Assembly (NCBI GenBank): GCA_964017145.1
Contig: CAXHKQ010000297.1
Location: 1-18,085 of the forward strand
DNA length: 18,085 nt
Direction: 5' to 3'
Source: Agrocybe praecox
Lineage: Eukaryota > Basidiomycota > Agaricomycetes > Agaricales > Agrocybaceae
Under the pieces are notes generated by a model. It did no database searches. It was not told the DNA's origin and saw only the letters and a program-made list of their open reading frames with translations. This document shows, piece after piece, positions 9,965 to 18,085 of this stretch (positions are counted from its first letter, which is position 1; every line of letters starts with the position of its first letter). The position numbers and the translations under genes are program-made.

Positions 9965-10572
9965 TGTTTCCGCACGATTTAATGGACTGTATAAATGATG
10001 AAAGAAATACTGGACCGCGAACAACCGTTCTTGTCGACTGTCGAATATTCAATATATATTTCGCGTACCGTTCAGGTCATTGGCAGCGCGAGCATATTGC
10101 ATCAGCGCATCAGTGCTATATACAAAATATTGGTGAGGGCGGCTTGGTCTTTGATCTGTGCTTTAGCATGTGCATGTGTTAGTGCATTGAATTGAGCATG
10201 TGAATTGTGCATGCGATGTGTAGATGTAGCAATGATAATGATGTAGGAATAGCATGTTCAAATGTGTTTTCTAGTTCTGGTTTGTGTCGGTGATGGAGGT
10301 GGTGTTTGTCTATGGTGTTGTGGATCGCATGTTTCATGTTTGCTGTAATTCTAATATTCCTGTGTTTGAGCTACTTTGATATGGTAACAGTGTAATCGGT
10401 AATCTGTATTTGTGGTTGTGTGTGCGTGTTATTATTATTTGTAAATAACTTTGACCCAGTCATCGGTCGGTTTCCGCGTTTCGCTCTATTCCGCCACTCG
10501 GTCGTGGCGGCAACTCCGGTCGACCTCCGCCGCGTACGCAACATGCACCGCCACTCGGATGTGGCGGCAACA
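9965..10572 (-). repeat. 5' LTR of the BEL/Pao element
   Basis: 608 bp, starting on the sense (minus) strand with TGTTGCCGCC and ending GGAAACA. It matches the 3' LTR base for base at a constant offset of 6066, with no difference that I could see. It should carry the element's promoter. A TATATA stands at 10117-10122 (palindromic, so usable on either strand), but I could not assign the transcription start. Confidence 0.96.
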
Positions 10573-10950
10573 AATCCCTTCCATACTTGACACGGAGTTA
10601 TACGTGACCCGGAGTTTTAATCCAGTGGAGTTTTACGATAAAATCTAGATTGTAATCCCTAACATACTTGACCCGGAGTTTTAATCGGGTGGTGTTTTAC
10701 GACAAAATCTAGATTATAATCCCTTCCATACTTGACCCGGAGTTATACGTGACCCGGAGTTTTAATCGTGTGGAGTTTTACGATAAAATCTAGATTGTAA
10801 TCCCTTCCATACTTGACCCGAAGTTATACGTGACCCGGAGTTTTAATCGGGTGATGTTTTACGACAAAATCTAGATTATAATCCCTACCATACTTGACCC
10901 GGAATTATACGTGACCCGGAGTTTTAATCGGGTGGTGTTTTACGACAAAA
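10573..10950 (+). repeat. 81-bp minisatellite, five units
   Basis: Units begin at AATCCC at 10573, 10654, 10718, 10799 and 10880, with lengths of about 81, 64, 81, 81 and 71 (truncated) bp. The 64-bp unit lacks the 17-bp block around TTATACGTGACCCGGAG. Each unit contains the motif GACCCGGAGTT, once or twice, and most contain the palindrome AATCTAGATT. A-type units (GATAAAATC…TTGTAATCC) and B-type units (GACAAAATC…TTATAATCC) alternate. The array belongs to the outer inverted-repeat element and continues at 3839-3898 on the other side of the retrotransposon. Confidence 0.93.
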
Positions 10951-11278
10951 ATGTGAAAAAGATGAAATAATTTCCATTCGCAATAAATATGTCAGATAAA
11001 TTATACAAATTGAATAATTGAATTAATATATGTGAAAATATGATATTCTATATATCACAACAATACCATACCCAACAACAATCAAAATTCAACTCAGAAT
11101 TGTTCTACGAACATTTTGTCCATACATTGTTTTTATGTCACATGTGTGTATGCAGCGGTACTGACTTACCACAGTAATCGTACCATTTCACGCTCAGTAC
11201 TTTAAACCCTCCAACTCTTCATGGTAGACGTATAACATGATTTTTTTTTCTAACATATGTGTTCCTCATGATGTGTGT
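10951..11278. other. AT-rich interior of the outer element
   Basis: About 330 bp between the minisatellite and the right terminal inverted repeat. It is AT-rich, with no ORF of interest and no similarity to a transposase visible. A run of T lies near 11241-11249. Confidence 0.6.
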
Positions 11279-11501
11279 GAAAATCTTACCGTTGGAAATA
11301 ATTTTCAAAATATTAACACTGAAGTTATTCACTTTCCACTGAGCAAAATTCATTTTTGAATGAAAATTCAAAACTTAGAACCCATATAACTTTTTGTGGC
11401 ACGATTGAAAAGCATTACTCTGGAACAATTTTTTGATCGCCTCGTCGAGCTCTACAAGAATCTGGTCTCAAATCAGTTACCACAGAAACCGTACTCTTGC
11501 C
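11279..11501 (-). repeat. Right terminal inverted repeat of the outer element
   Basis: Reverse-complement partner of 3572-3793 with about 96% identity by eye. The inner edge is at GAAAATCTTACCGTTGG and the outer edge at CCGTACTCTTGCC, followed directly by the 8-bp repeat ACACTATG. Confidence 0.9.
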
Positions 11502-11509
11502 ACACTATG

Positions 11510-11842
11510 CGACAAATGTCAAATTGAAATATTACTAAATTTCAGCTAAAATTTAAATGTTTATTTTCGATTTAGTTTTCAGATGTGCAATTTGCATCTG
11601 ACAAATTTACTAACAAAAGTACAAGGTGGATCTCGAAGGTTATAGAGTGCTTCTCGGTGATGAAAATCGTGGCAAAATAAATAAAATTCTGCACGATTGA
11701 ATATCCGAATTCAAGGTCGATTTGAGTTTAGGTACAATATGAGCCCATGACGTTTGGCGGATATCGAAAATGTGCTGATGTTTTATTGTAGAGAGGGTTT
11801 GGGCGATGAAAAACGATACTACCGTTTTGCCATGAGGGCTCT
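11510..11842. other. Intergenic region, no gene seen
   Basis: AT-rich sequence with a short imperfect dyad (CAGATG…CATCTG, 11580-11600). Minus-strand frames here (11640-11882 and 11728-11931) overlap each other and show no domain I recognise. Confidence 0.5.
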
Positions 11843-12010
11843 CTATGAAAAGTTGTAGCCATAATTCGATAATCCCATACAAAACTCAATCTTCGACTGC
11901 TGATAACTTCCGCCACAGGTTCCATTGGCAAGGAGAAACACCCTTGGATCTGTGAGATCCACCTCGTACTCTTCCTTTCTTAGCGGCTGAATCCAGTCAA
12001 CTTTTGTCAT
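11843..12010 (-). CDS. Possible small ORF or degenerate gene piece, 55 aa, unknown
   Basis: An ATG in the context CCAAAATGAC, which fits the insect start-codon consensus, opens a 55-codon frame ending at TAG (11843-11845). The peptide starts MTKVDWIQPLRKEEYEVDL and has a balanced, protein-like composition with two Cys in its second half. I recognise no family. Just after its stop, another frame continues with similarly protein-like sequence (EPSWQNGSIVFHRPNP), so this may be an old coding fragment with a frameshift rather than a complete small gene. At this length an ORF can arise by chance. Several out-of-frame ATGs lie upstream, which argues against efficient use. Confidence 0.2.
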   Translation of the reverse strand: MTKVDWIQPLRKEEYEVDLTDPRVFLLANGTCGGSYQQSKIEFCMGLSNYGYNFS

Positions 12011-12859
12011 TTTGGCGCATAGTGTTATCGTGCGTGCGTTATGAGAAGCCGCAGCTCGGGCAGCATATAAATTTCGCCAAACTGGCCGCTCGACTCATAT
12101 GTGTACAATATTTTTGGTTGCAACGAAAGGCATCACACACTGGGTGTTTTATTCCCGCGGATTTATGGTGTGTACAGGCTACATTATACATTGTTTTGCA
12201 CATTAAACGAAAGACAGCAAGTGACGAACCTTTTCAAAATGCCAGACACTGACACTTTCTGGGCTCTGAGCAACACCAATGTGTGTATCTGGTCCAACGT
12301 GGGCGTACTAAAAATCACCGGACGCACAAGGCGAACAGTACGCCGCGCAGACGCAATGTGGGCAGTATCGGCATCGGCGGTGTTTGTTTCGCAATGTCTG
12401 CGTCTGCGGCGGACCTTTCAACATTTCCGATTCGACCAGTGACGCTATTATTCGGAAGTGTTGAGCGTTGAGCGCTTGTTTCTGTATAATTATAATATCT
12501 AGGGTCCAATGGCGCGCTTGCGCATGTGCGATCGCATTTCAATGTCAGTGTGTGTTTGTGTGTGCGGCTGTTGAGTGGGCATATGCGAGTGCTCTCAGAC
12601 GCGTGTCTGAGCTCCACAGCACAGCGCGCTGCATGCTGGTGTGCGATGCGGCAAACCACATTTTGATTTATTCAATATTTCGTAATTCATTCATAAAATG
12701 AGTGCGCGCGAGCGCGTGTGTGTGTGTATGCACGCAAGTGTGTGACGACGGCGTGAATGTGAACGCGAGCGTGGCAACGCGTGCAACGTGTGTGTAGCAG
12801 CCGCGAAACGCGCGTGCGTGGGCTTTCGATCGCTTGTCGCCGCGCACACGCCAACAGCG

Positions 12860-12860
<1 letters not shown>
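12011..12860. other. Intergenic region, no gene supported
   Basis: Contains a TATAAAT at about 12065-12071 with no matching initiator that I trust. It also has a TGCGCATGTGCG near 12509-12520 resembling an NRF-1/Ewg site, and becomes TG- and CG-rich after 12500. The open frames crossing it show no domain. Confidence 0.5.

Positions 12861-12902
<42 letters not shown>
12861..12902. repeat. (TG)20 microsatellite
   Basis: About 20.5 uninterrupted TG units inside a wider TG-rich zone (12540-12930). The CA-strand ORFs of the zone are poly His-Thr and not credible genes. Confidence 0.97.
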
Positions 12903-12904
<2 letters not shown>

Positions 12905-14871
12905 GGTGAGTGTGTTCGTGCACAGCACGCGAGTAGGATTGTCAAATGGGCGTCAAACGACAGCTCGCGACTCGCGACGATACTGACGAAATATACATGT
13001 AATGCGCCTAGCGCGATCGCGTTGGCTGGGACGAGGGGTGTTGCGGGATGCAAGCGTATGTTGCGTATAGTAGAACCAGCATGTACGAGTGTGTGTGTAT
13101 TTAAATTACAATGCGCAAGCGCATTACAAGTGAAACACATTGCATGATGGGTATTCAGGATGACACATAACCCTGCAAAGACTCTTACAATATTACTTGT
13201 TCATAATAATTAATCATAGTTGAAAAATACCTGTTGGAATTCCGTGACTAACCGAATGTTAGTTCAAAAGTTACATTGACTCAGGCAGACCGCTGCGCGA
13301 TAGGCTTATTCTGGCACGTTTATCCGACTGCAGTCGAATCAGATGACTATCTTATGGACTTCGAAATGAAGGCGAAAAACGAATAATTATTACACCGAAA
13401 CCGTCAATAATATCGACACAATCATGAACAGTCGAAACGGATTTTTTTTTAAGTCGAATATGAGCAAACGCGTTACACTTTATATGAACAAATATGATAA
13501 CATTTTTTGTATCTTCAGAATGTCAGCTATCACCTGCGTTTTCAAGTGACGTTTTTACAAACAGCTTCAGTGTATATATTTGGTGATTTTTCGCGGTGTA
13601 ACCAATACTAGGTTCATCGTTTGTGTCTGAATGTTCAATTTCAAAGACAGCAACATAAGTTTGTTGTTTGCGTGTTGGTATGACCATCGACTCTAGGATT
13701 TGTTTCGGTTTCTGCGGGTCTGGAAAAGTTGGAATAACACATATCGAATCAAGATTTCCTGGGGAACGGTACATTCTCTTCGAATAGCAATGATAAATTA
13801 ACATCCAAAATAGCTTCAAATCAACGTTTGAAAGATTCATAAAATCATTGTAAATGGCAAAATTATATACCGAATATTGTAGTCTTATTCGATTCGATTC
13901 GTTTCCGTCTTTGAAACGCAATTAGTCCGCTATCCTGAAGACTCTCCAACCGATGTGCCATGCAGCTTGTCGTCTGCGTTTTTTGAAAGTTTCCGAGCCG
14001 GAAACACGCTCGCTGCGGCAGACGCGTGGTCGAACACGCTCGCGAGCAGTGCACTATGAACGCTCGATCTGCGATCTGCATTCGTACGCTGCACTCGCAT
14101 GCAGTGCACTTTGCATACATAAAATCATCACCGCTCGGATCATCGATCATGCGACGACGGGCCAACCCCCGAAGATACATCGCCAATGAATGATTACGCC
14201 TGTCAATCTGGTCAGCAATGTTGTCCAACCGAATTGATTGTCGCACCTTCGCCGCGAGCGCGAGCGCGCATTCACTCTGCCGACTGCCGACGAAGGTTCG
14301 TTGTATTCCAGTGCGTACGAACATTACGCGTGCGAGCGAACGCTCCCCCACATGACAAAAGCAGCGACGACTGACGACGCGAAGACGCGACGCTCAACTC
14401 TGTCGTACGAAGTGCACTTCTGCGTGTGTGATTCGCGTCGCTCGCTGGCTTGGACGCGCGACGCTGTCTGCTATAGAGTAGATGCCCCTGCAATCGGACA
14501 TTTTCAACCGATTTTCAAGCTAGAAAAACATTATAGTTATCCAATTTCCCTCCCCACATTTTGTCAATACAAAGTTCTTGTGTATAAACGAAAAACCTAG
14601 CGCATGCTTTGACATCGTTTTAAAATGTTTGGCCCTCGAACTCTTTTGACATATTAATGTCTTGTAGGACTGTATATATATGGGGTGTTTCTTCGCGATC
14701 AGATTATACATTTTCAGAGAGCTCCAGAGCGGGCCATAGAAACTTCCAGCGTGCAATTGATGTCTAGTTCGTGAGAGTCAAAGAGAGATTGTTCCCGGGT
14801 AAAATTCATCGAGCGGTGAAACTTCAACTCATATTCGAACGCACCCCTCTCCAAAGACAATAAGCTGCGCG
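12903..14871. other. Intergenic region, no gene supported
   Basis: It starts in CG/TG-rich DNA with a perfect short dyad AATGCGC AA GCGCATT (13110-13125). It then becomes AT-rich (13140-13900) and again CG-rich (13980-14470), with repeated AGTGCACT and CGCTCG motifs. A 132-codon minus-strand frame (13523-13921) and a 76-codon frame (14714-14944) look mildly protein-like but match nothing I know, and the first lacks an ATG at its start. Confidence 0.5.
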
Positions 14872-15417
14872 ATGTCAGCCAGTTCACAATCCCGTCACCA
14901 GACTGCGCTGCCGGCGGTTTGTTTTGATACTTATCGCGCTGCACCGCTGCACGCAGCGAGTTTACGTTTAGCGTCGCCTCTCATTCGCAAAACGAGCGGG
15001 CAGCCGGCTTCCCGAAATACTATGCACTCCGTCTCCGAGGCCCATCACGTCTTCCTCAATCTGCACAACCTCAAGTTCTACTGTCTGCCCGACAACTACG
15101 AGATCGTCGACTCGTCGCTGGACGACATCAAGTATCTGCTCAATCCGACGTTCACCGCGGGCGGCATGATCGCCCGACTGGACGCCGCGGCGCCGGCGCA
15201 CCGATCGGCGCGCACCATCGACGGCACGCTGTACAATCCGGGCTTTGTGGGGCTGAACAACATCAAGAACAATGACTATTGTAATTTGGTGCTGCAGGCG
15301 CTGACGCACGTGCAGCCGTTGCGGAACTACTTTCTGCGCGAGGAGAACTATGCGCAGATCAAGCGACCGCCGGGCGATTCGATCTTCAATCTGGTGCAAC
15401 GGGGAGTGTGCTCGTGA
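14872..15417 (+). pseudogene. USP39-like: Truncated USP39 fragment (U4/U6.U5 tri-snRNP-associated protein 2), homology 15022-15402
   Basis: From Met51 of this 181-codon frame the protein matches USP39/Sad1, a spliceosomal member of the ubiquitin-protease family that joins the U4/U6.U5 tri-snRNP. Visible are the end of the UBP zinc finger (HHVFLNLHNLKFYCLPDNYE), the linker, and the start of the USP domain (GFVGLNNIKNNDYCNLVLQ). The usual USP catalytic Cys is replaced by Asp in NNDY, as is normal for this inactive family. Homology stops after IKRPPGDSIFNLVQR. The frame then ends at TGA, a possible short continuation (TTTGGCGGAACTTAT) appears after an insertion and one extra base, and a snapback element follows. 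Most of the protein, N-terminal and C-terminal, is missing. The first 50 codons have no match. Codon use is GC-ending and undamaged. I infer a partial duplicate, but a real exon of a disrupted gene cannot be excluded. Confidence 0.8.
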
Positions 15418-15444
15418 TTTGGCGGAACTTATAGTCGGACTTAT

Positions 15445-15663
15445 AGTCCAGCCAAGCCAAGGTGGCTTGAGTTAGATTCCCTTTTGTATCTTTAAGACCA
15501 CCATCAGACATTAATATGTTTTTAGGACTTTCCCCATGGAAATCTTCCTCGATCCAAAATAGACATTAATATGTGAAAACGGATGCAAATAGGAAGAATG
15601 ATACAAAAAGGAGTCCTACTACAAAAGGGAATCTAACTCAAGCCACCTTGGCTTGGCTGGACT
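15445..15663. mobile_element. Snapback/MITE-like element, 219 bp with ~44-bp inverted repeats
   Basis: The ends (15445-15488 and 15620-15663) are inverted copies, essentially perfect for about 43 bases, starting AGTCCAGCCAAGCCAAGG. The interior encodes nothing and contains AGACATTAATATGT twice (15506-15519 and 15561-15574). No clear target duplication is seen; GGACTT occurs at both outer edges (15437-15442 and 15659-15664) but does not frame the repeats cleanly. A transcript through it would form a strong hairpin. Confidence 0.85.
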
Positions 15664-16219
15664 TTCGAGTGCCATCGACATATATTGAAATCTTTAATCA
15701 TGCATCTTTCTTCAAGTTTGTAGAACATCGTTTTTTCTAGGAAATAAATGCATGATCAAATTAAGTAACAAAATGTCTTGATATATGAAGGTGCAAAGTG
15801 TCCGATTAAAGAGGCAAATTCCACATAAACAGGAGTATTTCGGTGAAAATAGCAAAAACAAATCTAAAACTATATTCTTGTTTGGCATTACTTCTACCTA
15901 CAGATAAAGCGGTTAATTATTTTGTTACCTTTCATTTAAGACAAGTTAAGCCGTGTCGAAAAAAGGAGTTGACGAAAATTACACTTTTACACAATCAGAT
16001 ATACCTATTGATATTTCGATTTAAAAAATCGTGCTTTCGAGCATGAGCGGCATCGAAATCGAACTATGTCTTTTATATATTGTTTAGGTTTTACAATTTG
16101 GCAAGTGTCCTATTCCTATCTACTCTACTAAACGCGAACACGCAGCGGCGAAGCGCGCGTCGTGCGATCGGGCCCCGCATTCGTGTTGGTCTCGCCGTCG
16201 GTGCAGCGATCGGTGGAGC
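15664..16219. other. AT-rich region upstream of the predicted promoter
   Basis: No remaining part of USP39 is found here. The plus-strand frame 15843-16046 is AT-rich, Lys/Leu-rich and unconvincing. From about 16135 the sequence turns CG-rich as it approaches the predicted start site. Confidence 0.55.
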
Positions 16220-16254
16220 TCAGTTCGGCGTACGCGTTTGGCGCCAGCGGACGT
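16220..16254 (+). promoter_or_regulatory. Inr + DPE core promoter (TATA-less)
   Basis: TCAGTT at 16220-16225 matches the arthropod initiator TCAKTY with A+1 at 16222. GGACGT at 16249-16254 occupies exactly +28 to +33 and matches the downstream promoter element RGWYVT at every position. No TATA box lies 25-35 bases upstream. This is the arrangement known from Drosophila TATA-less developmental promoters. The ATG-free tract and splice donor downstream support it. Confidence 0.72.
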
Positions 16255-16648
16255 GCTTCTTCGCTGATCTCATTCGTTTCGTCGTTTTTCGTCGACATCG
16301 CGCACGCGTTATAATAACGTCGCTATTTTCGTTCGCTGTTCGTTGTCGTGCGCGCGATCTTTGCGTGTGGGCGATCAGCGTGTTTTGTTGAGTGCAACCC
16401 ACACGCACAGACACACACTCATTCGTACGCACAAACACTTGATCGCGTCGTGTGTGTGTAAAACGTGATCAAAAAAAGAAATCGTCATTTGGAATAAAAC
16501 CTGGATCACTGGAAAATTCCGGCGACATCGAAAGTGCGCCAACCCTTTCGCAGCGACACCAACACACACAAGTGGATATTCATCGCGTCGCGGCAGAGTA
16601 TACATATATTCATCGGGTGCACGCGATCTCCATCTCTGTTCAGCATAA
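16222..16648 (+). other. Predicted 5' non-coding first exon ending at a splice donor
   Basis: The 427 nt after the predicted start contain no ATG at all, where about six or seven would be expected by chance; this is typical of a leader exon. The tract has the CG-, GTGTGT- and AAAACGTG-rich style of dipteran 5' UTRs. It would end at CATAA|GTGAGTCC, with GTGAGT (16649-16654) fitting the donor consensus. The coding part is then expected downstream of this window, on the plus strand. The gene cannot be identified from here. The exact exon end is inferred; other donors are possible. Confidence 0.55.
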
Positions 16649-18085
16649 GTGAGTCCTGTTCGAATTAGTGAATTTATGCGACAGTAAATTAGTTTCCGAT
16701 GCTATGTGAGATGCTACGCCGTTACTGTATGAGTGTTAGTGTAAGAGTGTGCGTGCCAGAAACGGAGAAGCGTCGAGCATTCGAGTGCAATAATAATTGC
16801 CAACACGCACACAAACACGGCACTTGTTCGATCATTAATTATGCACGCATGCTAATGGTTGCCCAAGGTGTCCGCGGGTGCGTGTGTGTGTCGTGTGTTG
16901 TGCTGCGTCATCTCGGGCACAGCGGAATGCCGCGGAATGTCCACCACTTGCAGATGGTGGTCGTTGTCAAGTGCGCAGGCCAGCCGAAGCGCTCGAAGCG
17001 CCGCAGACGCCACCACACAAACTCGAACGCATTCGTGAGATTCGTTCAAGTGCTCCTTTCAACATCAGCAGAAGCCAGAGCACAGCCACAGCACAGCATC
17101 CCCGCCAGTCACTGTGCCTACATGAACAGACACTCTCACATATGCACATCACATAAACACATCCCATACACACACCGGACAGATACCAGAAACGCGAACG
17201 CGTGTGCGCATTTAATGAACTGCAAAGATAAATAACGCACTGTGAAATCGGTCCAACAGCACTCTGGAGCGCACTCACACGCACACACTCTGCACAACTC
17301 ATAAATAATTTGTATTATTGCCGTACCCCGCACACGTACCACACACGGGCGACGCACACACACAGACATACACACAATTTACACGTAATAGCCTTCTGCA
17401 TAACAATGACGCGTGCTTGGCTCGCGTGCTTTTTATTGGGTGTTCAGCACCAACGCCAGGCAGCGCGTAGAACGTACGAAACGAACGAACGTTTGGCGCC
17501 TACACTGAAACAGTCCAGTCGCCAGACATTGCGGTAGTTATGCTGATGGTTGAATGTAGTAGTATGCCATGTGAGACTGTGCGTGTGCGTGTGTGTGGCT
17601 GGACTGCTGTGGCAGTGTTGGATGCCCTCGAGCATACGCTCAGAATTTGTGCACACTGCACATTCGCATACGAATACATATGATATTTGTCCATTTTGCG
17701 CCCGAACATAATTCACGGCACTTGTGGCCAATGGCAATGACAACATTATAATCACATCTATATACGCTAGAGTGCATTTGTGTTGTCATGAATGGCTATG
17801 TTATTTCATTATCGCTTGCCATCGTGGCTGGAACAGGACTGCAGCAAATGTAAATACCTCTCTGATGTGTGCACATTTTCGTACATTAGTCTGAAAACAT
17901 GTTGATGTGCTTCTTTCCCAATAATGTAATTGTTGGGCTTCAACTTCCCAAGTTAGTTTTGCCAACAGTGACTGTTTGAATGTCAAATTGCTAAGAAAAA
18001 TGCAATTTTGTTATTTCTGTGGAAAACATGATTTTAACGAACACAAATAAAATACGAATATTTGTCGCAATGAGATACACTGGGT
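16649..18085 (+). other. Putative start of a first intron; CA/TG-rich, no exon seen
   Basis: From 16700 to 17400 the plus strand is rich in CA runs and ACACAC patches. The longest frame (16699-17235, 178 codons) is low-complexity His/Arg/Cys sequence and I do not accept it. From about 17560 the DNA becomes AT-rich. No domain-bearing exon is recognised up to the window end. Confidence 0.45.

Larger units (their letters stand above)
3899..10572 (-). mobile_element. Complete BEL/Pao LTR retrotransposon, 6,674 bp
   Basis: All the parts of an autonomous LTR element are present and read on the minus strand. It has two 608-bp LTRs that begin TG and end CA and appear identical, flanked by a 5-bp target duplication AATCC (3894-3898 and 10573-10577). 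There is a tRNA-Tyr primer-binding site two bases inside the 5' LTR, a leader of about 150 bp, one 1752-codon Gag-Pol ORF without stop or frameshift, and a G-rich polypurine tract touching the 3' LTR. There is no envelope-like ORF. Identical LTRs indicate a recent insertion, since the two are copied from one template and diverge afterwards. It sits inside the minisatellite of an older inverted-repeat transposon. Confidence 0.97.
3572..11501. mobile_element. Long-terminal-inverted-repeat DNA transposon, split by a BEL/Pao insertion
   Basis: The two ends are inverted copies of about 222 bp, roughly 96% identical by eye. They are flanked by an 8-bp direct repeat ACACTATG (3564-3571 and 11502-11509), which looks like the target-site duplication. 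The outermost bases are GG at both ends; positions 3-6 of the repeats differ, and matching resumes at AGTACGG. Without the retrotransposon and its 5-bp duplication the element would be about 1.25 kb. Its contents are a minisatellite and an AT-rich tract, with no transposase, so it is non-autonomous. Long repeats with an 8-bp duplication fit Mutator-like, Galileo/P-type or hAT elements; I cannot choose between them. The internal tandem repeats resemble the organisation of foldback elements. Confidence 0.8.

Noticed and set aside
10573..10950. CRISPR-like repeat array
   Set aside because: The repeats are contiguous 64-81 bp units without unique spacers, in an insect genome: a minisatellite.
13523..13921. 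132-codon minus-strand ORF
   Set aside because: The frame begins with TTG rather than ATG, the region is AT-rich and I recognise no family; chance is a sufficient explanation.
14714..14944. 76-codon minus-strand ORF with mildly protein-like sequence
   Set aside because: No recognisable domain, overlaps the start of the USP39-containing frame, too short to support.
14872..15417. Intact USP39 gene
   Set aside because: Only about 127 of the several hundred residues expected are present, and no further exon is found on either side within the window.
16699..17235. 178-codon plus-strand ORF
   Set aside because: Low-complexity Cys/His/Arg-rich translation of CA/TG-rich DNA; it lies in the predicted first intron.

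Overview
This is eukaryotic, almost certainly insect, nuclear DNA. The composition is mixed: CG-rich clusters alternate with AT-rich stretches, and CA/TG microsatellites are common. The window has a BEL/Pao LTR retrotransposon, several inverted-repeat elements, a truncated copy of the insect splicing factor gene USP39 and a Drosophila-type Inr+DPE core promoter. A dipteran is most likely; the GC-ending codons of the USP39 fragment make an Anopheles-like mosquito my best guess, but that is inference. No intact cellular protein-coding gene is visible.

Layout. 1-3563: intergenic, with CA and trinucleotide simple repeats and a 362-bp element with ~33-bp terminal inverted repeats (2171-2532). 3564-11509: a nested transposon. 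The outer, older element is non-autonomous. It has ~222-bp terminal inverted repeats about 96% identical (3572-3793 and 11279-11501), an apparent 8-bp target duplication (ACACTATG), and an internal ~81-bp minisatellite. A complete 6,674-bp BEL/Pao retrotransposon (3899-10572, minus strand) has inserted into that minisatellite. Its two 608-bp LTRs look identical, its 5-bp target duplication (AATCC) is intact, its primer-binding site matches tRNA-Tyr, and one uninterrupted 1752-codon ORF encodes Gag, protease, reverse transcriptase, RNase H and integrase. It therefore looks young and potentially autonomous.

11510-14871: intergenic, with a (TG)~20 microsatellite and one small unassigned ORF (11843-12010, minus). 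14872-15417: an ORF carrying an internal piece of USP39 (end of the zinc finger plus start of the catalytically dead USP domain), truncated on both sides. It ends just before a 219-bp snapback element (15445-15663). 16220-16648: a consensus initiator with a DPE at exact spacing, followed by a 427-nt tract with no ATG that ends at a GTGAGT splice donor. I read this as the promoter and 5' non-coding exon of a plus-strand gene whose coding exons lie beyond the window. 16649-18085 would then be the start of its first intron.

The most notable points are the inverted-repeat element with its alternating-unit minisatellite, the apparently intact young retrotransposon inside it, the USP39 fragment next to a snapback element, and the ATG-free Inr/DPE leader exon.
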